From Phalacrocorax aristotelis (taxonomy: Eukaryota > Chordata > Aves > Suliformes > Phalacrocoracidae): 64,000 nt of DNA. Below the pieces are notes generated by a model. It worked only from the letters and a program-made list of their open reading frames with translations, was not told the origin of the DNA and made no database searches. Below, piece by piece: positions 40,444 through 52,288 of this stretch. Each line of letters starts with the position of its first letter. Within the stretch, counting starts at the first letter, position 1. The position numbers and the translations under genes are program-made. The stretch spans positions 78,424,090-78,488,089 of the forward strand of contig NC_134311.1 of assembly GCF_949628215.1 (NCBI RefSeq), written 5' to 3'.

Positions 40444-40912
40444 TCAACAGCAGCTGCAGGTTCCTGTATGAACCCGCAGGATCCCCTTGCTGTGCATGTG
40501 GAGGAAGTTGAAGATTTCTGAGGGCATAGCATGAAAACCAGGGCGAGGTTTCACATTGTCGTAGTAGTGGTGAGTTATAAAAATCCCTGAGGGGTTCATG
40601 GGGAAGGCCCAAAAGCCAAAAAGGTGGACCTCTTCGCAGAGCTCCAGGGCAGCAGTCACTAGGATCAGTCCAGTGCTAATCCTCTTAGCCCGCACCCCCT
40701 GGCCAAGCCAGTAGCGTGAGACATTTATGAGATACTGGGGATGAAAGTAATAAACAGCTTGCTGAGATTCAAAATCATCCAGGACATATTTGACCCGGAT
40801 TGAGACATCCGTGTTGCGTGTGTTGTAGAAAGCTGGCAGCAGCACGGAAGCGTTCTCGTAGACCTGGAGCACGTCATAGAAGGGTTTCCTCCATTTTTCC
40901 AGCTTGTGAAAT
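40444..40912 (-). CDS. ST8SIA5: ST8SIA5 exon 7 (catalytic C-terminus and stop)
   Basis: This exon encodes FHKLEKWRKPFYDVLQVYEN through HTGTCSCC (about residues 222-376) and stops at TGA (40446-40444). It contains sialylmotif S (STGLILVTAALELCEEVHLF, about 300-319, with the disulfide Cys at about 313), motif III (HHYYDN, His about 335-336), and motif VS (H-x4-E in HAMPSE, about 348-353). Two sequons are present (NAS, NVS). The acceptor is CCCTTTAG|A; the open frame extends about 65 bp upstream into the intron, so its first Met is not real. The C-terminal CSCC is distinctive of ST8SIA5 rather than other ST8SIA members. Confidence 0.98.
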
Positions 40913-41897
40913 CTAAAGGGAAAAGGACGCAAGTGATGGTCAGACCAGTGCGGACTCAATCTGGACCCAGCAGACAAGAAACCTCCAATGGGCTTTTACT
41001 GAAACATTTCTGACACAGACATCATTGAAAGGCGAATATAATTAGATCTGTAGCTGATGTGTCAGTATGAAATGTAGGGTAAAAAATGCAGGGGATAAAA
41101 AAATACATTTTCCCTCCTCTTTTGAGAATACATTCATTAACCAGTGGACAAAATTTGTAGACATTTCTGATCATGTCTCACTTCTCATTTTATTATGAGA
41201 AGTATGTCATTTTTCCAAGGTTTGGTTAACTGTATAGTGTGCTACGCAGTGCATGACTGTATGAAAAGTGGCAAATACCAAAGCAGAGCAAAAACATTTC
41301 TAAAATTACTAACTGCAACATTTAAAAGAAATTCACAATGCAAGCAAATTATTTTATGTTGCTCAAGAAAAGAAACACATTCCCCCATCAAGAAAGGAAA
41401 GCAGGAATTAGCCCCATGGTCCCAAACCTGTCAGCAAGGTGGCATTAAGGTATTAACAAATTTAAAATCACTCAGTCAGTCCTGGCTACAAAGTTTAACT
41501 GGCAGATTTTAAAAATACATACGGCACTGTGTGCTGCTTTATTTAAGCATTTAGAGTGGGAAACAGTTTCTTCGACCTTAATGTGTCCAATACATTTGCC
41601 CGGGGCTTGCCAGCACACTGCAGGACTTCCAGGGAAAGGATGGTTCTGCTGTTATGATTTTAGCTCACCAGCTTCCCACTTTCTGTCATCAATGTGCGGG
41701 TCTAAGTGTTTAACACATTTCTATAAGATGTTACAGATTCCATATACTGAATGACTTCAATTCAGAATGAAATGTATGATTCATAGTGTCAGTTTAAAGT
41801 AATATTGGGGGAAAAAATTCTCTGTAACAGTTAGCATTTAATGAAAAGTAGATTTGGAACAGCAGTAGGAGATGAAAATACAAAAAACAGAAATGAC
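40913..41897 (-). other. ST8SIA5: ST8SIA5 intron 6
   Basis: A 985-bp intron, the shortest in the gene as seen here. I see no repeat element or other feature in it; the 105-codon plus frame at 41195-41512 has no recognisable content. Confidence 0.85.
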
Positions 41898-41990
41898 CTT
41901 TCAGTAATTATACTGGGATTGACAGTCACGACATCCGTCTTTACCCCAACGTCCGTAAAGTATTTCTCAGATATAGGAGGCAAATTGCAT
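41898..41990 (-). CDS. ST8SIA5: ST8SIA5 exon 6 (sialylmotif L, second part)
   Basis: This 93-nt exon completes R190 and encodes [20 protein letters not shown] followed by [10 protein letters not shown], about residues 191-220. It finishes sialylmotif L (RCNLPP…DVGVKTD…TVNPS). Acceptor TTATAG|A; donor GAAAG|GTCATT; phase 2 both sides. The ORF here is too short to stand out without knowing the family. Confidence 0.95.
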
Positions 41991-44682
41991 CTATAAAGGA
42001 AAGAAGTTAGTAAGAAAGTTAAAAAATTCCTTGCACATTTTCAGGACTAGAAAGTAGAATTAATTTAAGCATTTCTTCCAAGCAACAAATCTAGAAACAG
42101 ATTGAGAATTTAAAATTGTGTCAAAACATGTTGATGGCCAAACTGTGCATTAAAGCAACAAGTTCTTAGGGGCTGTATGAAGACTTCTTTTCTTCCCCAC
42201 ATCTGTGAAAGATGAGCCCTTTTGCAGACGTAGCCAATGATCACTCATTTGCTTCCTTAATAGCGGTTCAGCTATTTACTTTGGCAGTTTAGGATGAAGC
42301 CCCAAGGAGAATCAGTCTATAAAATCAAAGACTTCCTCATCAACGGATGAGCTGTATTCAATAATTAATAGATAAACTATATCTATAACATTGGCTTTAA
42401 CATGCTTTGGTTTATACCTAAGAGGATTTAGAGGAAATGCTCCACAAGAGACAAATCAGTCCAGTCCTAATTAATACAAAACTATCTGCCTCCCTTCCTT
42501 TTCCCTTTATAAGTATCTCCCAGGGTGGTGTAAGAGCAGCAATTCTGACTCTACAGATTCACCAGAGGATGTCAAAACTATTAGGACCAAACTTGTGAAA
42601 ATTTGCAAACCTCGACTTTGCCTGGCCTCCCCTCACCTTGGCCTTGACCTAGATTAATCAGCTCACAAAATTTAGAGCATCCCTCAGGAGATGCTGAAGT
42701 TACTGATACGCACATGCACAAAAGCTTCACTTCCATAGGAAACCCAGACCATAAAAAAGCTCCACCATGTGTTATCAGAGGCAACGTGTAGCCTTGAAAG
42801 TTTTACACTCAGTTTAAGCTAGCGTTAGATACTTGCTGAGATCTTGAAAACTTTTTGAAGTAATCTATAAGCCACAATAAAAGCCATCACTGTTGACATC
42901 CCCGCATCTCAAAAATACTGCTGTGCCTAATTCCCAAACATCTCCATATTTTTTAATATCAGGGCTGAATAGGAGAAACCGTGAATACCACAGTTTGGCT
43001 GCCATCATAATTTGTTCAGTCACAAAGACAGGGCGAGTGGGGGAGCAGAGGAATGCACAAAAATCCTTCAAAGACCTCAGACTCAGGAGGTTCACATCTA
43101 CCTCCCAGAGAGTCCCTCTTTAGAAGGTCAGAGAATTTTATTTTAGCCATCTCATCATTCTCATAAGCAATGTTATTTCCAGCACTTTTTTCTGCTACGT
43201 CATGCAACACCCTTCTGAAGTCCTCCAGCATCCTCAGTTCCACCTAGCACTGGGCACTGTGCTCATTAGATTATATTTGAAAAAGGTTTTCAAATATTCG
43301 TCTCCAATATTTTAAAACAGTAAACTCCCACCAGGATTAAGAAAGAATGAATTTGTCAAAAGTTATAATTCATTATAAAAACAATACAATCTGAAAAAAA
43401 ACGTAGTTTTGTCATAGGACTCCAGAAATCCATCCCTACAAAAAGCGTAGTCCCACCTGCAGAAGCACCCAACGTTTCATTACAGATCTCCACTCTGGCC
43501 AGTAGATGGAGACAGATAATAACAACTAGTAAGTGCAGTTCACGGGTGTGTATTTTATATATTCTATTGTACCACAATTCATTACTATCAGAATTTATTT
43601 CATAGAAAAATCTGGTTGCATCCTGCTGGCTGCAAGCTTCCTGACAATAAAAGATTTCCCCAGATGTCCTGAAGGTTTCACTGAATGTTAGCAGTTCTCC
43701 ACAGGTAGTTTTTGAAATATTTTAAGGAATTGTTTTGTTAGTGACCAAGATGGTGATTCCTGACAGTCTGATGAACTGGTGTCAGACTGGAAAGTGGATA
43801 TGTTCAGACTTGACCTTAAACACAAGCTTTACTTAAAAATTGATGGCAGCAGACCTTAAGCCCTTAAACACTAGCACATCTTTGTGTCCTACGTGTTTTG
43901 GAGGTGGTGAACCAGGGGGCTTCTTTGCACAAGTACTGATGTACTTATTCATATTTCACTTCTACTTAAGCCTCTGCTTAATTAATTACTGGTAGAAAAG
44001 GAATTTCTAAGTTCTGTACCTATCTGATCTGTTCTTTTTATGCAGTTGTGGTAGAGTTCAAGGAAGAGCAACAGTGGTAAAGATAGATCTCCACTGAAAG
44101 TTCTTATACATAAGTGATAACATCTGCTGCCCATATTTCCACTTCCACTCAACAGTTTGTCACCTCCATGTGTAACACATACCATTCATTTCAACCATAC
44201 TGACAGCTGTGATCCAGCACAATAGAAGGGAATTTACAATAACTATTTAATATATGTAGGGTACACTAGGCTCTTAAGAAGCAAATTATGTGAAGCTCAG
44301 ACTGTTTAACAGATTAAAATAAGACAATAGTTTTCCATAAAATGGGCACAAGAGTTAGACACAAGGGGTCTGAAAATAATGAATACTGAAGGTAGATCAG
44401 TACAATTTTATTCTCATTTAATGCCAAATTAAATTACGAATGCAAGGACCCAAAATCTGACTTAATTTTTGCTGGTATGCAGTCAGAGAAATGCATTGAT
44501 TTATGCAGTTATTCTAAACTGACAGGAACATATCTAAGATCAGAAAATAGGCCAACAGAACTAAAAAGATTTTTCATCTCTACAGAACATGTCATGAATC
44601 TCTGAGCTACCTGTCATATGGCATGACCTGAGAAAAGAGCTTAACAGGATTTAGAGAGGGATTGGTCATGCATATGAATAAT

Positions 44683-45822
44683 TGTGATGAGTTGACCCTG
44701 GCTGGATGCCAAGTGCCCACCAAAGCAGCTCCATCACTCCCCTCCTCATCTGGACAGGAAAGAGAAAATATAATGAAAGGCTTGTGGGTCCAGATAAGGA
44801 CAGGGAGGTCACTCAGCAGTTACTATCATGGTCGAAACAGACTCTACTTGGGGAAAAGTAATTCAATTTATTACCAATCAAATCAGAGTAGAATAATGAG
44901 AAATAAAAATGAAATCTTAAAACACCTTTTCCGCACTCCTCCCTTCTTCCCAGGCTCAACTTCACTCCCGATTTCCCTACCTCCTCCCCGTGAGCCACGC
45001 GGAGGGACAGGGAATGGGGGTTGTGGTCAGCTCCTCACACACTGTCTCTGCAGCTGCTTCCTCCTCAGGGGCAGGACCCCTCACACTCTTCCCCTGCCCC
45101 AGCGTGGGGTCCCTCCCATGGGAGACAGCTCTCCACGAACTGCTCCAGCATGGGTCCTTCCCATGGGCTGCAGTTCTTCAGGATCTGCTCCAGCGTGGGT
45201 CCCTCCCATGGGGCGCAGCCCTTCAGGAACAGGCTGCTCCTGCATGGGTCCCCCATGGGGTCACAGGTCCTGCCAGAAAACGTGCCCCAGCGTGGGCTCC
45301 TCTCTCCACGGGGCCACAGCTCCTGCCAGGAGCCTGCTCCAGCATGGGCTTCCCTCGGGGTCACAGCCTCCTTCGGGCACCCATCTGCCCCGGCGTGGGG
45401 TCCTCCACAGGCTGCAGGTGGGTATCATCTGCTCCACTGCTAACCTCCATGGGTGCGGGGGCACAGCCTGCCTCACCATGGCCTTCACCACGGGCTGCAG
45501 GGGAGTATCTGCTCCGGTGCCTGGAGCGCCTCCTCCCCCTCCTTCTTCACTGACCTGGGTGTCTGCAGGGCTGTTCCTCTCACATATTTTCACTCCTTTC
45601 CCAGCTGCAATTGCCCAGTGTTTTTTTCACCCCCTTCCTAAACATGTTATCCCAGAGGCGCTGCCCCCATCACTGGTGAGCTCAGCCTTGGCCAGCAGCA
45701 GGGCCATCTCAGAGCCGGCTGGCACTGGCTCTGTCAGACTTTGGGGAAGCTTCTGGCAGCTTCTCACAGAAACCACCCCTGTACCCCTCCCCTACCAAAC
45801 CTTGCCATGTAAACCCAATATA
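44683..45822 (-). mobile_element. Solo LTR, avian ERVL type, 1140 bp
   Basis: On the plus strand it begins TGTGATGAGTTGACCCTGGC and ends AACCCAATATA. It is flanked by a perfect 5-bp duplication ATAAT (44678-44682 and 45823-45827), as expected for ERVL integration. Read on the minus strand it starts TATATTGGGTTTACATGGCA and carries AATAAA (complement of TTTATT near 44869) shortly before its 3' end, so the element is minus-oriented. No internal retroviral genes remain. It contains a series of about seven 45-55-bp modules with the core CCAGC(A/G)TGGG and CCCATGGG. The 423-codon plus frame and other long frames here are by-products of this GC-rich LTR. Confidence 0.92.
45098..45415. repeat. Quasi-tandem 45-55-bp modules within the LTR
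   Basis: Related blocks of the form CTCCAGCGTGGGTCCCTCCC plus ATGGGG-like text recur near 45098, 45143, 45188, 45237, 45287, 45336 and 45392, giving spacings of about 45, 45, 49, 50, 49 and 56 bp. Each contains a short near-palindrome around CCCATGGG. They appear to be an old internal feature of this LTR family. Confidence 0.8.
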
Positions 45823-46520
45823 ATAATAAAAAAAATCTTTCCCATATATATTAAGAATTATAAAAGTGCTACAAACTCCATTATCCAGGGATGCAAGTCT
45901 TGGGACACCCCAGCCTATGCAAAGCCTGGATAACTCCACACATGGAGGGAGCACAGAATGAAGATACTCCACCTGCAAAGTTATTCAGGTGTCTCTGCAC
46001 ATGCTGGAGTCTACAGCACTGAACACTGTAACTTGTATTATCCAGCACTTGAGCTCTGCACCACTCCAGAAACACACCTCTGAGGCTCATGAGCTGCACA
46101 GCATGGAGCTATTAACATCTGGCCAAGCTGCTTGTCACACAATAGAGGCTGTACCTCTGCTTCAGAACTGCCCCGGAAAATTATGGCCACATTCAAGGGA
46201 CACTGCTTCTGTGCTAACGTCCACGGAAGGATAAATCACAACCTGAGTAACAGGGGATTTCCTGAATAACAACATTAAACTTTGTTGGTAAGTCAATGAT
46301 TAACCACAGAGAGTTAGGGAGAAATAATTCCTCAAAACATAGTTTTAAAATAAATATTATACAGCGAGGTGTTTTTTCAAAACTTTGAATTTTTTGCAAG
46401 AAGCAGGCTTGATATGGCCAGTTTGGCAAATCCCATGTTTCCATATGGGAGAAAATAGTCTTGCACTCCTTTATTTGTCACTAAAACAGACAAAAAGGAA
46501 AATTGTGCTGTGGTGATTAC

Positions 46521-46633
46521 CGAAACACGAAGTCTGCACTGTCAATCTCCCGGCCACATCTGCTGTTCTTCAGAATTCCTCCGTTCCCAACCACCGCACA
46601 TTTCTTAAACTGGGAGCGGTGGTACGGCATATC
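46521..46633 (-). CDS. ST8SIA5: ST8SIA5 exon 5 (sialylmotif L, first part)
   Basis: This 113-nt exon encodes [20 protein letters not shown] followed by [17 protein letters not shown], about residues 153-189. The [10 protein letters not shown]…SRCGREID…ADFVFR text is the first part of sialylmotif L, which binds CMP-sialic acid; the Cys at about 164 is the one expected to form the conserved disulfide with motif S. Acceptor TTGCAG|GA; donor TTTCG|GTAATC. Confidence 0.96.
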
Positions 46634-48925
46634 CTGCAACATCACAGCAAGAAAACAGATAAATATCATGAAACATGGAGGCAACAAGTCTCTCTTTTAC
46701 TTTTTCTTGTTTTTTCTTTTTTTTTTAAGCAGCTGCATCTTGCTGCAGATGCACTAATCATAGGAAGTTGACACTGGTTCTGGCCCACAATATTCCCATG
46801 GTGTACATAACTGGATGGTATTGTTTTCTGTGTGATTAGAGATAGTATGGGCAACTAACTCAAAGGGGAAAAAGCAATAACATGGTTTTGTCCAGACTCA
46901 GTAATGGAAGAAATCATTTTATAAACTTGCTTTTCCTTCTGATTCCCACATGAGGGTATGAACCATAAAATCAGCATACCCCAGGCATTGCCTTCTGAGC
47001 TCTCTGCAAACTGCTCACTCCTGAGGCTCTGATGTCCTCTTCTGATAACTCTTCACAGATAGCTCTAGAGCAGCCACTAAAGCCCAAGAAGCCTCTCTAA
47101 GTCAGACAGCACATTACAGATATTTATCAGAACCTAGCCCAAATTTTAGTACTAAATGTACTAATAGTATTAATGATCATTAATTAGCGCTTGTACTACC
47201 AGCAGTGTCTAGAGCCTTTGGTCATGCTCCTTTCTGGACTTGTGTAGCACACATCTTTCTGTAATCTTTGGACAAAATTCTGTCTCCATATGCAGAAATG
47301 CAGAAATGCAGCTGCTGCTGCTGAAGCCAGAGAGTGAAAATCACATCTCCGAGAACAGAACTGGGCCGTTAGGGTGAGAGGGTTGTGACGCAGAGCTGAT
47401 CCGCACTACATCTTATGAATATGTAAAGGTGTGCTTATATAAGCATGAGAGCGCTCGTTTTTGGTACATACATATTTTATCAATAATTTCATACCACAAT
47501 CTACAGAGAGATACAATAGTGGCATGGCATTTCTAGGTGACTATTCCCAGGATCTTTCCATAGCATTCATAAGCCGTGAGGCAAAAGGGCATCCAAGTAC
47601 ACCTGTTTGGGAAAAGCATCAGCTTTCTAACAGAGAGGCAATACAGAGTTGTCCATGCTTTTGACAGAGATTTCTTAACACAAAATGCTTCAGCAGGCCT
47701 GAAAGGGAGATCAGAAACCAGTCTCTATACTCAGCACAAGGCTCTCGCCTTTACAGTCTTGCTCCCATGCTTTTAGCTCTTTATCTTCTACATTTGCCAT
47801 GCTGCAGCCCTGCTCCTAGGCAGAGGGTGGCTTTGGCCACATAGGTGCTGCTCCGTGAATCCCAAAGGCACTTTGGCCTCGGATAGAGCCTGCAAAGCAT
47901 CTCCAAGGCATACCGGGATAAATACAACAGCAGCTATAGCACATTCCTAGCAAAAGCGTAGGCATCTGGTCTTTCATGCGTGCACCTGCGCAGTCAGGCA
48001 GCATTTTGAGGATAATACTCCTGGACTTAGATGTATCTATTCTTTGCACGTCTCCAGACGCCAAAGTGCTTTCCTAGATCTGGGCCTTTCCCCTGCTCTG
48101 CCCCAGTTCCCCATGTGCACGTTTAAATAACAGCACTACCCTACCTCATAGCAGTACTCTAAAAGCAAACAGATTAAAAGTGGTTAGGCCCTGAAGACAA
48201 GGTTAATGACACAAATCTAACTACTTAACTTGAATATTTTTCTGACTTTCTGAAAGGGGAAAATTTCAGTTATCCTCTCCAAATATGCCTTTTAAATACA
48301 GTAGGTGTGCCCCATGATAAATCAGTAGTCACATAAGACCTTTTCTGCACATCAGTCACTATGTGCAATGGGAATTGCCCACTGGTTATAACTCTGAATG
48401 ACCCTCAGGTCAAGGATTATTTGCTGAAAAGGTTTTGAATAATCATTATGATGAATATATTTAAAAACTGGGCAGCCTTTTCACAGATAAGCTGCAAACA
48501 GAAATAAGTGTAAAACTAGTTAGTTATTGTGAATACGAATTATAAAATAATCAGGCTCATAAAAAACCAGACCTACCCCAAATGTTGGATTTATTGTGTG
48601 TGACTATTGTACTTTTTAAAAGTTCTGAACAGTAAGTGCCTCTTTTATTCAGCTTTCTTAAGTTGTTTCATTAGCCACTTTGCTGCTAGGTCAGTAATAT
48701 TCTGCAGGAAAATATATATATATTTTGCATGCTAGAGCAGGTGATTACTAGAAAATAGGATAATCAGCTAAAATATCATACCAAAACCAAACATTTTCAA
48801 AGTATAAGCAATGAAGTTTGTAGAAAAGTCAAACAGCCAACTGCTAAATGCTTGGCTATAGGATAGCATGTAATGCAGCAAGTAGAGTGAAGCTGATTCT
48901 GCAAATGGACAGAGGCATGAGGCAC
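46634..48925 (-). other. ST8SIA5: ST8SIA5 intron 4
   Basis: About 2.3 kb. It contains a T-rich tract near 46698-46728, and a short (TA)n palindrome near 48711-48725. Nothing else is recognised. Confidence 0.8.
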
Positions 48926-49070
48926 CTTCGGAAACATTTTGAAGATTTCTTGGTTGATATGGAAGATTCCACTAGTCTCCACTTCATATTTCAGTTTAGT
49001 TCCCAAGGGAGTGTTTTTCTGGGTGGTGAACAGAAAGGCAGGGGCATTGCAACACCTTGACAAAGTAGAC
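48926..49070 (-). CDS. ST8SIA5: ST8SIA5 exon 4
   Basis: This 145-nt exon encodes STLSRCCNAPAFLFTTQKNT through HINQEIFKMFPK, about residues 105-152, the segment leading into the catalytic domain. The tandem Cys pair (SRCCNAP) is characteristic of ST8SIA5. Acceptor TTACAG|GT; donor CCGAAG|GTGCCT, phase 0. The open frame continues into the intron for a short distance, which is read-through rather than coding. Confidence 0.96.
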
Positions 49071-52000
49071 CTGTAAAATGAAAAAGAGAGATAAGATCAA
49101 GGAACTGATAGCATGCTTTAGGATTTGCAATTACTTCTAACAAGGCATTTTTCAGCAAAAGAAACTTTTTAGCTGTAGGAGGGGTAAAATGGTGGTTTGC
49201 TGGATTTTCCTTTAGAAAATTTCAGATTCAGTGAAATTTTCCTTGATTGAGGAATTCAGGGGAAAAGAAATAAAAAAAAAAAAGAAAACCAGAAGAAATT
49301 AGATCCCTGTACCTGTCTTTTCTAGGCTGCAGGAAATACATGTGTGTATTCTGCCCTTCTCCAGACCCCAAAGCTGAGCTTCTGCCCCAGTATCCTGGAA
49401 TAACCATCCTAATGCATTAGTTCCTCCCTGCTTTAGAGGTCTTCCACTTTTTGTAAAGTATTTACTCATCACTGGGCAGGAAACACAGGGTTTAAAGCAT
49501 TAATCTGGGGATGTGGAAGCTTGGCAGGGCAGGGACTTAAACACAGCAATACCTAAAGACACTACCCTACTTACCAGACTACTGTGGACTACAGCAAGCT
49601 TTGATTATAAAAAAAACTTTTAAAGGTCTTAGTTTTTCCTTTGACCTTGCATATGCACATGAGGAAGATGATGTGGCCCAGACAGATGGGTGCCAGGCAG
49701 ACTGGTCATGCCTCCAACTCCAAAATCTCAGACAAATGGCCAAAATTTTCTTTGCCGCTGAGGCAAAATGGCCAGTATTCCAATGTAAACAAGAACTGGT
49801 TTGAAATCTCAAAAAATGGGACTCTTGGCATAAGAGAAAACCTGTTCAGCTCCGATAGGAAAATTAAATAGGATAAAAGGGTCCACTTCTTAGCTCCTAT
49901 CTTTCCCTAAATGCTTTTGCCCTTTTACTGGTGGAGCCAAAAGCCTGGACTTCAGCTTACTCTTACTAAAGAGCCAGTTTGTTTCTCAGTCAAAGCATCT
50001 TATACCTTTAGAGAAAAATACATGTCATGGCAAATGCACAAACATGAAGACAAACCAAATGGCTTTCAAATAACCTAGATTAAATACCTTGCCTGTCGGG
50101 TATGTGGCCTCATTATGAGTTGGAAGAATAAGCCAGTCTTCTTTATGGGCTTCATTACAAGCACCAGAAAGTAAATACACAATTATGGAAAGATTTCAGT
50201 GATGTCCAGTTACTATTATATACTTGGCTGATGTCAAATAACGCAATATGATGATCGGATCAAGGTAGCAATTAAGACTGAATAAGACAATGAATAATTT
50301 CTAATAACAAACTCATTAAATAATTACAAGCAGGTAGTGAGATTGAATTGTGATATTTGAGAGAAAAAAAAAAACCCTTGTCATTAGTTCTGCATTAAGG
50401 AATTGAAAGAGATGTTCTTTAATCTAATATTCAACTGGTTTTCCAGAGGCATGTCCCTTAATGTAAATGTCTGATAACTGATGGAGGAAGACTGTCAAGG
50501 AAATTGTTTTCTTAGTCTCCAGATACAAAAGCTACTGTGATTTTTGTGCTTCCCCCGTCCCTGCTGCTTAAGCAGCTGCCATTTAACTTTTGCTGGATTC
50601 TCCCCAACTTACCTGAGAGTCCAGAGCTGGCAAAGGTCAAAAGCCCACAGTTCAGTGTTGTTAGACCAGCACCTTTTAGCCTCCTACTAGTCTGCCTCCA
50701 AACTTAGAGACTGATCTCTTTTAAAGGACTACAGTTTCACCACACATTCACACACTGAAGTCTCTGCCCCATAAGGCAAAAATGAGACAGATTTTGAACC
50801 TTTTTTTTCATAAGTAGTATGATCATTGTTCCTAGAACCAGCTAACAATGGTTAGGTTACATCTAAGTGCCAGTGGCAGTTTCTTAAGCAGTGATATATG
50901 TCAGTCACGTATAGCCAGTGACAGGAGTCTTACATGTCCTCTTTCTCTCAATGCACTGTCTAGGATGGAGATGGGTTCTTTGCTTCGTGTGCTGGTGTTG
51001 GTGGCCAGAGAGAGAGTGATGGTCCTCCTAATGGTCTTTAGATAGTCCTTCCTCATTGCTCCCACCTCCATACTTCAGTGTGTTCCCTGCACCCTCGGCA
51101 CAATCATTAGTTGTCTTATTCCAAGTAGTCTTTAAGACAGTAGGCTGTAATCCTGAATGGCTCTTGTCTTCAAAATGGGCTCTGATAATTTCCCATCAAG
51201 TAATTTCCAGAAAAAAATATACTTAAAAAGACCCCAAAAAACCTTACATGTGGAGCTCATGTTGGAAAAACACGAGCCTGGGACTAACAATTAGTTACCT
51301 TTAATGACGTTAATGACTAACTTAGCACATGCATTCTCACATTCTGTCATTAACTCATGACAGCTCTATCCTGGAATCGTGCAAGAGAAATTATGAGAAA
51401 GCTGTGGGGCCTTATTCCAAGCAACAGCTCTGGATCATGCCAGTGACTTACAGATCTAACCAGTCAACGTTGCACTTACTCTGAAATGATGTGGTTTCAC
51501 TAGACCTCCTCAGATATGGCCCTTGAATACACCAATATACACCATTCATATACTGTGTTGGCTTCATTCTACTATTGCCTTCACAAGACCAATTTCAAAA
51601 TTTGTATCTTGAAAGGACCATGGAGGGCTTTCAGCAAAGAGGAAGTCACATGAAGACAGACTACTACAGAAACAAACTGTAGAGGTCTCTGAAGACCAGA
51701 AAAAATACCTAGATAGTCAGGGAGTAATAGCTGAGAATCCATTAAAAAAAGGGAAGTGATAAACAAGGTCTGACAGTACCTAATACACCACAGAAAAAAT
51801 CCAGTTTGAGTATTTTGTAGGCCAAATTTGCAGTGTCACTAATGGTATTACCATTTTACACCACCAGAAAACTAGGCTGACATATTAGATGCAGCCATTA
51901 AGTCTTGGCTCCACCGTCACATCTGCCTGAATCATACCTGGAAAAGCCTTTCCCATACCAAACTCCTTGCTTTACCTGTGAAGACTGTCCCACATGCCAG

Positions 52001-52201
52001 CAGAGCTCTCTTTCACTTTTGCTGCTGACTTTTTTAAAAGTAGAAAAAAGTCCATATTTATTCAAAAGAGTAGTACTCCAGCAATAACAGTGTTAAAATG
52101 CTTATTCTTGCTATCCATATGAAGTTTTGACCTCTCTACAGGAAGCTAAACTCAAACTAAAGTAAATCTTACTCAGTCTCATTAATGTGGACCATTCTTA
52201 C
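49071..52201 (-). other. ST8SIA5: ST8SIA5 intron 3
   Basis: About 3.1 kb. An A-rich tract lies near 49270-49285 and another near 50365. No transposable element or exon-like frame was recognised. Confidence 0.8.
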
Positions 52202-52288
52202 TTGAATAAATTAGCTTCTGTGACATTCATCTCCCATTTGCACATCTGTAGGCTTTTCCATCTGTCAAACAATTCAGTCTGCTTCACC
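52202..52288 (-). CDS. ST8SIA5: ST8SIA5 exon 3 (stem region)
   Basis: This 87-nt exon encodes VKQTELFDRWKSLQMCKWEM followed by NVTEANLF, about residues 76-103, with the codon for M75 split at its start and K104 at its end. It has one N-glycosylation sequon (NVT). Acceptor TTTTAG|GG and donor CAA|GTAAGA. Phase 2 on both sides, so again frame-neutral if skipped. Confidence 0.94.

Larger units (their letters stand above)
41991..46520 (-). other. ST8SIA5: ST8SIA5 intron 5, carrying a solo LTR
   Basis: About 4.5 kb. Its only recognised content is the ERVL-type LTR at 44683-45822, in the same orientation as the gene. The remainder (41991-44682 and 45828-46520) is unique AT-rich sequence with nothing I can name. 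Confidence 0.85.

Noticed and set aside
40913..40977. Upstream extension and Met start of the open frame over ST8SIA5 exon 7
   Set aside because: This part lies beyond the CCCTTTAG acceptor and is intron; the exon joins in phase with exon 6.
44990..45593. Further long frames on both strands (187, 140, 110 and 99 codons)
   Set aside because: Shadows of the same LTR modules in other reading frames.
44662..45933. A 423-codon plus-strand frame, the longest in the window
   Set aside because: It lies almost entirely in a solo LTR with target duplications, in the antisense direction, and is Pro/Ser/Gly/His-rich because of the LTR's GC-rich modules. No domain is recognisable, and its ends fall in unrelated flanking sequence.
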